From: a virus
Virus record (IMG/VR): IMGVR_UViG_3300047373_000669
Coordinates: 1 to 31,392 of that record
Length of the DNA: 31,392 nucleotides
Reading direction: 5' to 3' (one strand)
Below are positions 6,387-13,118 of this stretch, piece by piece. Made by a program: the position numbers and the translations under genes. Positions within the stretch are counted from its first letter, which is position 1. Each line of letters starts with the position of its first letter. Below the pieces are notes generated by a model, which was not told the DNA's origin, searched no databases, and saw nothing but the letters and a program-made list of their open reading frames with translations.

Positions 6387-6580
6387 TGTTAAAAATCAAA
6401 ATAAAAAAAGGTGAAAACATTAATTCGGCTTTAAAAAGGTTAAAACGCAAATTTAAAGATGTAGGTGTATTAAAAGAATTAAGAAAAAGAAAACAATTCG
6501 ATAAACCTTCTGCAGTTAAGCGTAAAGCTAAATTAAAGGCAATTAAAACTAAAGAGTACCTGGATAAATTAGAGAATTAG
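6386..6580 (+). CDS. rpsU: phage-encoded ribosomal protein bS21
   Basis: 64 residues, very basic. The sequence carries the bS21 signature: K-I-K-K-G-E-N-I at 5-12, A-L-K-R-L-K-R-K-F at 15-23, G-V-L-K-E-L-R-K-R at 27-35, then F-D-K-P-S at 38-42 and a Lys-rich helical tail with Tyr58. Length matches Bacteroidota bS21. bS21 sits on the 30S platform near the 3' end of 16S rRNA. In Bacteroidota it helps hide the anti-Shine-Dalgarno, with a tyrosine near residue 54 reported as important (from memory); here residue 54 is Lys and the nearest Tyr is 58. Phage bS21 genes are known and are thought to alter host translation. The start shares a base with the preceding stop and lacks an SD, unlike reported Bacteroidota rpsU leaders. 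Confidence 0.9.
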   Translation: MLKIKIKKGENINSALKRLKRKFKDVGVLKELRKRKQFDKPSAVKRKAKLKAIKTKEYLDKLEN

Positions 6581-6583
6581 TAA

Positions 6584-6593
6584 ATATTTATAA
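6584..6593 (+). promoter_or_regulatory. candidate promoter, ATATTTATAA motif
   Basis: ATATTTATAATC lies between the bS21 stop (6578-6580) and the nuclease ATG at 6608, 24 bases from motif start to ATG. The core is identical to the motifs before 1547, 9542, 12756 and 30301. It may start a separate transcript for the nuclease and the gene overlapping it. Confidence 0.45.
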
Positions 6594-6607
6594 TCAAACC
6601 CACGATT

Positions 6608-6952
6608 ATGTATGTTTATAACGCAAAGTGTACTCGAGTAGTAGATGGTGATACCATTGATGCTCAAATTGATTTAGGATTTGACGTTCATAAGAAAATA
6701 AGAATTCGAATGGTTGGTATAAATACACCAGAATCACGTACTAGAGATTTAGAAGAAAAAAAACGAGGACTTGCTGCCAAATATAGAGTTCAAGAACTCT
6801 TGGAGAGCCAAGAAAATAAATTTATATTACACTCACAAGGTGTTGGTAAATATGGTAGATGTCTAGGAGTTATATTTTTAGGTGAATCAAAATTGCAAGA
6901 TATCTTATTAGAAGAAGGACACGCAGTTGAATATTTTGGAGGAAAAAGATGA
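6608..6952 (+). CDS. staphylococcal nuclease-like (SNase) protein
   Basis: 114 residues, about the size of an SNase core without signal peptide, so probably cytoplasmic. The motifs are V-V-D-G-D-T-I-D at 11-18 (calcium-site aspartate), R-I-R-M-V-G-I-N-T-P-E at 32-42 with Arg34 and Glu42 in the places of SNase Arg35 and Glu43, and K-Y-G-R at 81-84 with Arg84 for Arg87. The SNase Asp40 position is Asn39 here, a change I recall in some homologues, so activity is likely but not certain. It would cut DNA or RNA, perhaps for host DNA breakdown. Its last codons contain GGAGG, which forms the SD of the next gene; the two overlap by 4 bases. Confidence 0.85.
   Translation: MYVYNAKCTRVVDGDTIDAQIDLGFDVHKKIRIRMVGINTPESRTRDLEEKKRGLAAKYRVQELLESQENKFILHSQGVGKYGRCLGVIFLGESKLQDILLEEGHAVEYFGGKR
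6938..6942 (+). promoter_or_regulatory. Shine-Dalgarno GGAGG, exceptional in this window
   Basis: GGAGG lies 6 bases before the ATG at 6949, ideal SD spacing. It is made of the Gly-Gly codons near the end of the nuclease, so chance is possible. No other start I examined in the window has a comparable SD. Confidence 0.5.
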
Positions 6953-7398
6953 TAGATAAAGATAGATTATTTCATTTATTTGGGGATAGTGAAAATGAAA
7001 ACCCAGAGGTAAAAAAATTAGCAACGGCTGATAAAGACTTTATGCAAAGTCCTGAGGCTAAGTTAGGTATGTTTACTAAAATGATCTATAACCATGAGGT
7101 ATTTCATAAAAAACTAAAAAAATTCTTTCAAAAAGAAAATACTAGTTATAACGCTCAGGAAACAAAAGAAGCATCTTCGTTTGCTGTATTCAATAGGGCT
7201 TATTCCTACATTAGAAAATTAGATGTAAATAACGCTCAACATCAAGATGCACTATGGGAATTTAATTCTAAACCATTATTCAGTGCTTTAAACCAAGCAA
7301 TTTATTATTTTGAAGCAAAAGAAGAATACGAAAAATGTGCAAAATTAATGGAAATAAAAGAAATGAAAAAAGCTCTTGAAAAAGACGTGCCTTGGTAA
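6949..7398 (+). CDS. hypothetical helical protein
   Basis: 149 residues, mostly helical and charged, with no membrane segment or signal peptide. Recognisable stretches such as D-K-D-F-M-Q-S-P-E-A-K-L-G-M-F-T-K-M and W-E-F-N-S-K-P-L-F-S-A-L-N-Q-A-I-Y-Y-F give no family that I know. Its ATG overlaps the nuclease stop by 4 bases (ATGATAG), so the two genes are likely coupled, and it has a GGAGG SD. A role in DNA handling with the nuclease is possible by context only. Confidence 0.7.
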   Translation: MIDKDRLFHLFGDSENENPEVKKLATADKDFMQSPEAKLGMFTKMIYNHEVFHKKLKKFFQKENTSYNAQETKEASSFAVFNRAYSYIRKLDVNNAQHQDALWEFNSKPLFSALNQAIYYFEAKEEYEKCAKLMEIKEMKKALEKDVPW

Positions 7399-7518
7399 AA
7401 AAGCCCTCGTATCTTGATATCACGGGTTTTGAGAAACATGGGATTAAAACAAGGGATGGGAAATAAAGGCAATAAAGGGGTTAAGGGACACCCTGTTATT
7501 AAATGTTCTATTTAAAAT
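7392..7518 (+). pseudogene. possible broken small ORF with a +1 frame change
   Basis: A TTG at 7392 opens a 24-codon frame (M-V-K-K-P-S-Y-L-D-I-T-G-F-E-K-H-G-I-K-T, then R-D-G-K) that stops at TAA 7464-7466. If one base (T7464) is skipped, reading goes on as K-G-N-K-G-V-K-G-H-P-V-I-K-C-S-I to a TAA at 7516-7518. The two parts together look protein-like (about 40 residues, basic, Gly/Lys-rich), as if a single-base insertion broke a small gene, or a sequencing error did. Alternatively, an ATG at 7438 begins a 25-residue peptide of its own. I recognise no family, and the whole may be non-coding. Confidence 0.3.
7399..7430 (+). terminator. weak terminator-like hairpin
   Basis: After the stop at 7396-7398 comes AAAAAGCCC, an imperfect stem (GTAT with ATA-T-C and a two-base mismatch), then CACGGG and TTTT at 7427-7430. 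The outer CCC/GGG and A/T tracts would pair, giving a bidirectional-type terminator. The stem is poor, and the region may also be part of a small reading frame, so the call is tentative. Confidence 0.3.
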
Positions 7519-7524
7519 TATATT

Positions 7525-7695
7525 ATGAGAAACAAAAGATTATTTCAACAAAGACTAGAAACATTAGATGCTATATTTAGTGGAATTAAAAATGGTATTC
7601 AAATGGGAGCTAGTGTTGGTGAATTGAAAAATGGGTGCGACAAAGGTAGTGCTATTGTATCTGAACTAGAAGGGTACGTTGAAAACGAAAATTAA
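7525..7695 (+). CDS. hypothetical small protein, 56 residues
   Basis: ATG at 7525, TAA at 7693-7695. The protein begins M-R-N-K-R-L-F-Q-Q-R-L-E-T-L and continues with D-A-I-F-S-G-I-K-N-G-I-Q-M-G-A, ending acidic (ELEGYVENEN). It reads as helix-turn-helix-sized helices with a basic start and an acidic end. The ATG follows TTAAAATTATATT, without SD. The next gene begins 16 bases downstream through the A-rich AAATAAAAAATAAAAGTT leader. No family recognised. Confidence 0.65.
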   Translation: MRNKRLFQQRLETLDAIFSGIKNGIQMGASVGELKNGCDKGSAIVSELEGYVENEN

Positions 7696-7711
7696 ATAAA
7701 AAATAAAAGTT

Positions 7712-8491
7712 ATGAGCTTAACAGCAGAACAAATCCAATCAAATTGGGAAATATTTCTAAATAATATTGAAGTGCACATTTCTGGAAATAGAGGTGAGCA
7801 ATTGTTAAATTTTTATAAGCGATATGAGGATCGAATTATTATGATGCCCGCCGCTCATAAAAAAGAATATCATTCCGCATTTCCAGGTGGTTATGTAGAT
7901 CATGTTAATAGAGTAGTTAGATGTGCTCTTAAACAATATGATTTATGGGCATCAGAAGGATGTGATATGACTACATTTACTAAAGAAGAACTAGTATTTT
8001 CTGCTATTAATCATGATTTAGGTAAGATGGGAGATAAAGACCACGATGCTTATATCCCTCAGACCGATAAATGGAGAAAAGATAAATTAGGTGAAGATTA
8101 TATGTTTAATAAGAAGCTAGCATTTTGCTCTGTCCCAGATAGAGGATTGTTTTTGCTTCAACAACATGATATTTCTTATACATTTAATGAAATGGTAGCT
8201 ATTCAAACTCATGATGGGTTATATGATAATGCTAATGAGAAATATTTAAAAGGATTTATGCCTGAACAAAAACCTCGTACATCTTTACCATTTATTTTAC
8301 ATCAAGCTGATTTAATGTCCGCCAGAATTGAATTTGAAATAGAATGGCTTCCAAAATTTTCTCAAAATAGCGTGGAGCCCGAAAAAAAGAATTTTACATT
8401 GTCCGACAATAAACATGGTTCCAAGTCTAAATCAAAAGCTTTAGGTGGAATCAAAAGTGAAGGTTTAAAAAATATGCTAGATAGTTTATAA
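7712..8491 (+). CDS. HD-domain phosphohydrolase
   Basis: 259 residues. The metal-binding pattern of HD proteins is visible: H54 in Y-H-S-A-F-P-G-G, H64 in G-Y-V-D-H-V-N-R-V, H101-D102 in I-N-H-D-L-G-K-M-G-D, a further H in Q-T-H-D-G-L-Y-D, and D in L-H-Q-A-D-L-M-S-A-R. This resembles the HD part of YhaM-like 3'-5' exoribonucleases and other nucleotide phosphohydrolases. The C-terminal 40 residues are basic and disordered-looking. It may degrade nucleotides or RNA, or a cyclic-nucleotide signal made by host defence; the sequence does not decide. It uses the shared A-rich leader, and its stop overlaps the next ATG by one base (TAATG). Confidence 0.8.
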   Translation: MSLTAEQIQSNWEIFLNNIEVHISGNRGEQLLNFYKRYEDRIIMMPAAHKKEYHSAFPGGYVDHVNRVVRCALKQYDLWASEGCDMTTFTKEELVFSAINHDLGKMGDKDHDAYIPQTDKWRKDKLGEDYMFNKKLAFCSVPDRGLFLLQQHDISYTFNEMVAIQTHDGLYDNANEKYLKGFMPEQKPRTSLPFILHQADLMSARIEFEIEWLPKFSQNSVEPEKKNFTLSDNKHGSKSKSKALGGIKSEGLKNMLDSL

Positions 8492-8772
8492 TGGATATTT
8501 CAATAATAGTAATTTCGATTTTAGGAGTTGCAGTTGTAATTTTAGGATTTACAACTTGGAACTTACTGTCAAAAACAGAAAAACAAGAAGATATTATTAT
8601 TAATTATGATAACTTTATAAATGAATATAGTAAACAATTAGATGTAGCAGATAAACGCTTAAAGGAAATCGATGAAAAAGATTTATTTAAGAGTGATGAT
8701 GAAATTGGTTGGTTTTTTAAAAATTTAAAAGGGTTGCAAAATGACTTGTCTAAATTTAAAATTAACCAATAA
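8491..8772 (+). CDS. single-pass membrane protein with coiled coil
   Basis: 93 residues. Residues about 3-26 (I-S-I-I-V-I-S-I-L-G-V-A-V-V-I-L-G-F-T) form one membrane segment at the N-terminus, followed by a hydrophilic, heptad-like stretch to the end with many Lys, Asp and Glu. The layout matches the minus-strand protein at 131-523. Family not recognised. It overlaps the HD gene stop by one base and is followed 6 bases later by the sigma factor gene, so it belongs to that operon. Confidence 0.65.
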   Translation: MDISIIVISILGVAVVILGFTTWNLLSKTEKQEDIIINYDNFINEYSKQLDVADKRLKEIDEKDLFKSDDEIGWFFKNLKGLQNDLSKFKINQ

Positions 8773-8778
8773 CCCTAT

Positions 8779-9504
8779 ATGCAACCACCTGTTCGTAAAA
8801 GAAGGAAGAAGTCTAAGAACTACTTCACACATGACACCGAATTAGCTATTGTTAGATACAATAGTTTAGATTCAGTTAAAGATGAGAAATTAAGAAGTGA
8901 TATCTATGATAAAGAGATTCATTATCCATTCTTTAAACTAACCCAAAACATTATTCACACATTTAAATTTTACCATACAGAGGTTGAAAATTTAGAACAC
9001 TTACAACATGAAATAATTGTTTTCTTACTTTCTAAGATACATTTATTTGATCCAAGTAGAGGGGCAAAAGCATATTCATATTTTGGTACTATTGTTAAAA
9101 GATGGTTAATATTATACAATACCAAAAATTATAATAAAAAAATTAAAAAAGTAGATGTTGATGTTTTAATGGGTGATAAATCAACTCACACTTATAAATT
9201 CGAAGAATCAACAGGGCCAGTAGATGAATTGTATAAATATATTGACATATTTGTTGACCATGTTACAGAAAATATATATGAGTTATTTCCAAAGAAAAAT
9301 GATGCTCAAATAGCAGATGCAATTTTAGAGTTATTTAGAAAAAGAGAAACTATAGAGGTATTCAATAAAAAAGCGTTATACATATATATTCGTGAAATAG
9401 TAGATGTAAAAACTCCAAAAATTACCAAAATAGCGGATAAATTACATGATATATTTAAAAGTCAGTACGTTTTCTTTTTAGAAAATGGTTATGCTAGATT
9501 TTAA
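8779..9504 (+). CDS. T4 gp55-like late-transcription sigma factor
   Basis: 241 residues (T4 gp55 has 185). The basic N-terminus (V-R-K-R-R-K-K-S-K) leads into H-Y-P-F-F-K-L-T-Q-N-I-I at 48-59, L-Q-H-E-I-I-V-F-L-L-S-K-I, then F-D-P-S-R-G-A-K-A-Y-S-Y-F-G-T-I-V-K-R-W-type sequence and Y-N-T-K-N-Y. This is the sigma-2-like core of gp55 proteins from T4-like phages, including cyanophages. It would direct host RNA polymerase to late promoters. The C-terminus is longer than in T4 and ends in an aromatic tail (YVFFLENGYARF) that might replace the clamp-binding tip. The gene stands directly before the virion block, and a candidate late promoter lies 15 bases past its stop. Confidence 0.85.
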   Translation: MQPPVRKRRKKSKNYFTHDTELAIVRYNSLDSVKDEKLRSDIYDKEIHYPFFKLTQNIIHTFKFYHTEVENLEHLQHEIIVFLLSKIHLFDPSRGAKAYSYFGTIVKRWLILYNTKNYNKKIKKVDVDVLMGDKSTHTYKFEESTGPVDELYKYIDIFVDHVTENIYELFPKKNDAQIADAILELFRKRETIEVFNKKALYIYIREIVDVKTPKITKIADKLHDIFKSQYVFFLENGYARF

Positions 9505-9519
9505 ACTTATCCTATATCC

Positions 9520-9538
9520 ATATTTATAATAAAAACAT
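9520..9538 (+). promoter_or_regulatory. candidate late promoter, ATATTTATAA motif
   Basis: ATATTTATAATAAAAACAT, identical over 19 bases to the motif at 1522-1540, ends 3 bases before the ATG at 9542. It opens the main virion gene block, right after the late sigma gene, and would give a very short leader. Confidence 0.55.
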
Positions 9539-9541
9539 ATT

Positions 9542-9904
9542 ATGGGAGCATTAGACAATGTAATATTTGGGAACAAAAAATTCTCAGATATTCTCAGTGA
9601 AATTTACGATAACCAAACTGAAAAGAAAAAACAAATTACTGGTTTGATTTCCGAACTTAAACCTCTTATATCTGATATAGGTGATGCAACTCTTATAGTA
9701 CCATTAATTAAAGAATATTTAGAAATTGGCGTTAGAAACGATGAACAATTAATTAAAATGGCAACTATAGTGCAGCGTGTTGTTAATAATTCTAATAGTG
9801 ACGATAGCACGGGTATAACAGAAGCAGAAAAAGAAGAACTGTTAGCGGAATTAGACAACATTCAAAATGCTTATAAAGCAGAGAAGAAAAAAGATAAAAA
9901 GTAA
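9542..9904 (+). CDS. hypothetical virion-block protein
   Basis: 120 residues, helical. A regular N-terminal half (F-S-D-I-L-S-E-I-Y-D-N-Q-T-E-K-K-K-Q) is followed by hydrophobic helices with I-V-P-L-I-K-E-Y-L, a Ser/Asn/Asp linker near residue 80 and a charged Lys-rich end. No family recognised. It is the first gene behind the candidate late promoter and overlaps the hub gene by one base (TAATG), so a structural or assembly-chaperone role in the baseplate is likely by context. Confidence 0.65.
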   Translation: MGALDNVIFGNKKFSDILSEIYDNQTEKKKQITGLISELKPLISDIGDATLIVPLIKEYLEIGVRNDEQLIKMATIVQRVVNNSNSDDSTGITEAEKEELLAELDNIQNAYKAEKKKDKK

Positions 9905-11190
9905 TGTACGTAAATGGTTTAGCAAGATTATTTCAAACCGGAGTAGCAGGAGTAGTTGATACTTTATCACGACTTGATGATAGTGAACAAAGTGGACCTA
10001 TCATTGCGCGTGTGACTGATGTTTGCTTAAACAGTAATTCAGATTTATTTAAAACAGCAGGATGGGGAGGAATTGGTAGTATATCTTTTCAAGCATTAAA
10101 TGATCAAAAACCTGAATCAGGTCAAAATAGAGTAGGATCAACATTAGCTTTACCAATGTTTCCTCAATTTAAAAATTATCCTTTAGTAGATGAATTTGTA
10201 ATATTATTTCCTGGAGCAGGACAATCAGATCCTCAATCATCTGGGGTAAAACAATATTATTATATACCATTAAATATTTGGAATAATCCTCATTATAATG
10301 GATACCCTAATACTTTAAATGAAGACCCTAAAAGTCAGGAAAGCGATTACGAAGAGATACAAGATGGTAACCCATCAACTGAAAATAATAATCCTGAAAG
10401 ATTACCAATTAATGGTCAATCTGGGGGACAATTTGTAGAAAAAGGAGATATACATCCAATTTTACCTTTTGCTGGTGATCAAATTATAGAAGGAAGAAAT
10501 GCTAATAGTATAAGATTAGGATCAACTGCTACTACAAAAGGATCAATAAGAAATACTTGGTCTTCTTATGGGGATGAAGGTTCTCCTATTTTAATTATAA
10601 AAAATGGTCAACCTGAAAATGTAGAAGGAGATTCATGGGTTCCTACGGTTGAAGATATAAACAGAGATCCTTCATCTTTATATCTTACTTCAACACAAAA
10701 AATACCAATAGTAGTAGCTACATCTAATCTAGTTGCTGGAGAAAAAGAAACAATACCTTTTACTAGCATTATAAATAAAACTCCAATCTCACCTAAAACA
10801 TTTACTAAATCCCAAGTAATTTTAAATTCAGGAAGATTATTATTTAATACTGTTGGTGATAGTATACTAATGTCATCTCAAAAATCTATTATATTAGAAA
10901 GTAGAGAAGATTTAGGAATTAAATCTATGTTTAATAATGTTAATATATTAGCTCCTAAAGGTAATATATCTATGGGGAAACGAAACGCTGATCAATCTGC
11001 TGTTTTGGGAGATAATTTAATGGAATACTTAGTTCCAATAATGAAAAATATGAAAACATTGGTAGAAAAAATGACCAAAGAACCTCAATTAACAACATCT
11101 AAAATTCCAGCTCAGACTTTAATAGAACAGTTTAATACTTTTATAACTAACTATCAAAAAACATTGTCGGATAAAATAAAATTATCTTAA
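9904..11190 (+). CDS. gp5-like baseplate hub/spike protein (no lysozyme domain)
   Basis: 428 residues. From about residue 33, I-I-A-R-V-T-D-V-C, then I-G-S-I-S-F-Q-A, L-A-L-P-M-F-P-Q-F-K-N-Y-P and D-E-F-V-I-L-F-P-G fit the OB-fold domain that opens gp5/VgrG-type spike proteins. Near the end, G-D-S-I-L-M-S-S-Q-K-S-I-I-L-E-S and N-V-N-I-L-A-P-K-G-N-I-S-M-G look like short beta-helix turns, and V-L-G-D-N-L-M-E-Y-L is typical of the same group. The middle is Asn/Gly-rich linker. I see no lysozyme catalytic region, so cell-wall cutting must come from another protein. The upstream and downstream genes overlap by one base each. Confidence 0.7.
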   Translation: MYVNGLARLFQTGVAGVVDTLSRLDDSEQSGPIIARVTDVCLNSNSDLFKTAGWGGIGSISFQALNDQKPESGQNRVGSTLALPMFPQFKNYPLVDEFVILFPGAGQSDPQSSGVKQYYYIPLNIWNNPHYNGYPNTLNEDPKSQESDYEEIQDGNPSTENNNPERLPINGQSGGQFVEKGDIHPILPFAGDQIIEGRNANSIRLGSTATTKGSIRNTWSSYGDEGSPILIIKNGQPENVEGDSWVPTVEDINRDPSSLYLTSTQKIPIVVATSNLVAGEKETIPFTSIINKTPISPKTFTKSQVILNSGRLLFNTVGDSILMSSQKSIILESREDLGIKSMFNNVNILAPKGNISMGKRNADQSAVLGDNLMEYLVPIMKNMKTLVEKMTKEPQLTTSKIPAQTLIEQFNTFITNYQKTLSDKIKLS

Positions 11191-12725
11191 TGGTAGAGGA
11201 TTTAATTCAAATAGCATCATCATTCCTACAAACAGAGAAAGGACAGAAAATACTTGAAAAAGTAAAGGGCTTAGACCTTGAAGAGTTTAAAAAAGCCCAA
11301 AAGGATTTGTCTAAAGAAGAACTTGAAGAACTTAAGGAAGAAAAAAGAAAAGAGTTAGGAGACAAATATGGAAAATATGTTCCTTATTTTGCTATTTTTA
11401 CAACTCGAGGTGTAGTATATGATAAAAGAACTAAAGAACCAGTTGAAGGTATAGAAGTAAAACCACGACTTGGAATATTCCCAATAACTAAAGAACCTCG
11501 TATTAATAAAGTAACAGAGGAAGTATTAAAAGATGCTGATGGGAATATTTTGTATAAAGCTGTAAAAGATAAGGGTGGTAAAGACTATGTTACTACTAAT
11601 GAAAATGGAGAATGGGAAATTACTTTAGGTATGCCTTATTTAGATGCTGCTAAAAGAGTTGTTTTACCTCAACAATCAACTCCTTTTGTAACATTTATAG
11701 ATAAAACAGATAGACCTTCTACTGAATCCCAAAGACAAACAAATACAAATGGAGAATATGCTCCAAATATTCAATATCTTACAACTTTAGAAGGTGAAGT
11801 TTTTCAAGACCAAACTCCAGTAGCTTTATTTGAAATAACACAAGCAGCAAAGATAGCAACTGAAGAAGCAATAACTGAAGTTACTAAATTAGCAGCTGAT
11901 TTTGCTGAAAAACAATTAGATGTAGTTGAGCAGACATTAAATAGTTTAATGAGTTTAGTACTAAAACCATCTACGGTTATTCAAACTAAATTATTACCTC
12001 TTGCTTTTCAATTAATGTTATATTTTGGTATAGCAAAAGAAGAACAAGCTAGACAACAATTACAAAAATGTCCTGATGGAATTTTATTAGGAGAAATTAT
12101 TAAAAAAAGGAACTCTATTGTTAGACAATTAAATAATATATATGGTATTATTATAGCAAACACAGCTTTAGCAGTATTATTTTTATATTTATCTAAATAT
12201 TTAATTGTTATAAAAAATACAATAGCAAGTATATCATTTCCAGTATCTACTCCTCCTGGATTAGGTGTACCTTATTCATTAATTAGTAGGTTAGAAGGAA
12301 TACAAGATATGCTTGAACGTATATCAGGTATTAATAAAGACCTAAAGAAAAATTTATTTATCGCTTTAATTTTTCTAATTATATCTTTAATTTTAATTTT
12401 AAGGTATATGAAAACTATTGATAATTTAATTAGAGAATGTACCCCTAATGCTGGTCTTGAACCATTAAATAAAGAATTATTAGCATTACAAGAACAAAGT
12501 GATACACAAGGAGAACCTGAAGTAAAAATAGTAAACGGATTTAAAATGTCAGTAGAAGTAGTTGATAAATACAAAGTAGGTGATTTACCAAGAAGACAAG
12601 CTGTTGCTAAAAATTCTAAAGGAATAACAATTTTAAAAGGTGAACCATCATTTAGTGCCCAAAATCAAATACTAATTGATGAACTATCATTTTATATTAT
12701 ACAAAACGATTTAAAAGCAGATTAG
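11190..12725 (+). CDS. baseplate/tail protein with CarboxypepD-reg-like domain and membrane-like helices
   Basis: 511 residues. The N-terminus is a Lys/Glu-rich helix (K-K-A-Q-K-D-L-S-K-E-E-L-E-E-L). Residues about 66-150 (T-R-G-V-V-Y-D-K-R-T-K-E-P-V-E-G-I-E-V and T-T-N-E-N-G-E-W-E-I-T-L) have the strand and turn pattern of carboxypeptidase-regulatory-like beta sandwiches. Two strongly hydrophobic helices follow at about 320-341 and 389-408, plus a weaker one near 270-283. The C-terminal 60 residues are a separate domain. A virion protein with membrane-like helices could enter the host membrane during DNA injection or act as tape measure or hub; this is inference from its place between the gp5-like and gp25-like genes. 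Confidence 0.6.
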   Translation: MVEDLIQIASSFLQTEKGQKILEKVKGLDLEEFKKAQKDLSKEELEELKEEKRKELGDKYGKYVPYFAIFTTRGVVYDKRTKEPVEGIEVKPRLGIFPITKEPRINKVTEEVLKDADGNILYKAVKDKGGKDYVTTNENGEWEITLGMPYLDAAKRVVLPQQSTPFVTFIDKTDRPSTESQRQTNTNGEYAPNIQYLTTLEGEVFQDQTPVALFEITQAAKIATEEAITEVTKLAADFAEKQLDVVEQTLNSLMSLVLKPSTVIQTKLLPLAFQLMLYFGIAKEEQARQQLQKCPDGILLGEIIKKRNSIVRQLNNIYGIIIANTALAVLFLYLSKYLIVIKNTIASISFPVSTPPGLGVPYSLISRLEGIQDMLERISGINKDLKKNLFIALIFLIISLILILRYMKTIDNLIRECTPNAGLEPLNKELLALQEQSDTQGEPEVKIVNGFKMSVEVVDKYKVGDLPRRQAVAKNSKGITILKGEPSFSAQNQILIDELSFYIIQNDLKAD

Positions 12726-12729
12726 AAAC

Positions 12730-12739
12730 ATATTTATAA
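12730..12739 (+). promoter_or_regulatory. candidate late promoter, ATATTTATAA motif
   Basis: ATATTTATAACTAAATAAT starts 5 bases after the stop at 12723-12725 and 26 bases before the ATG at 12756. Same core as the motifs before 1547, 6608, 9542 and 30301. Confidence 0.5.
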
Positions 12740-12755
12740 CTAAATAATAATTACA

Positions 12756-13112
12756 ATGAAACTAAGTCAATTAAAAACTATTGTAAAAGAAGCAGTAAAA
12801 GAAGCAATTCAAGAAGAAATGAAAGATATTCTTTTAGAAGCAGTTCGTGTACCTAAAGCAGTAGTATCAGAAGTACAATCTACACCTGTAGCTACTACTC
12901 CATTACCAGAAACAGACAAAATGAAACTAAGAGAAAACATGATGAGTGTTTTAGATAGTATGAGACCTGGAGCTAATGGTACAATATCAGCTACAACAGC
13001 AGATATGCCTTTACAAGTAAATAGTTTTGGTGATACAACTTCTCCAAATGGTAAATTACCAGAAGGAAGTGTTAGTATGGACCAAATAATGGGTTTAATG
13101 AACAGTAAATAA
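12756..13112 (+). CDS. hypothetical virion-block protein with N-terminal amphipathic helix
   Basis: 118 residues. The first 30 (S-Q-L-K-T-I-V-K-E-A-V-K-E-A-I-Q-E-E-M) form an amphipathic helix of a kind common in small marine T4-like phage proteins. The remainder is Thr/Pro/Ser/Met-rich and probably disordered. Family and role not recognised. It stands behind its own candidate late promoter, 6 bases ahead of the gp25 gene, so it is probably part of baseplate assembly. Confidence 0.65.
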   Translation: MKLSQLKTIVKEAVKEAIQEEMKDILLEAVRVPKAVVSEVQSTPVATTPLPETDKMKLRENMMSVLDSMRPGANGTISATTADMPLQVNSFGDTTSPNGKLPEGSVSMDQIMGLMNSK

Positions 13113-13118
13113 TAGACT

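Noticed and set aside
6386-6580. bS21 as a sign that the window is bacterial chromosome
   Set aside because: The gene is embedded among phage-type genes with one-base overlaps, has no ribosomal or housekeeping neighbours, and the rest of the window is phage tail module.
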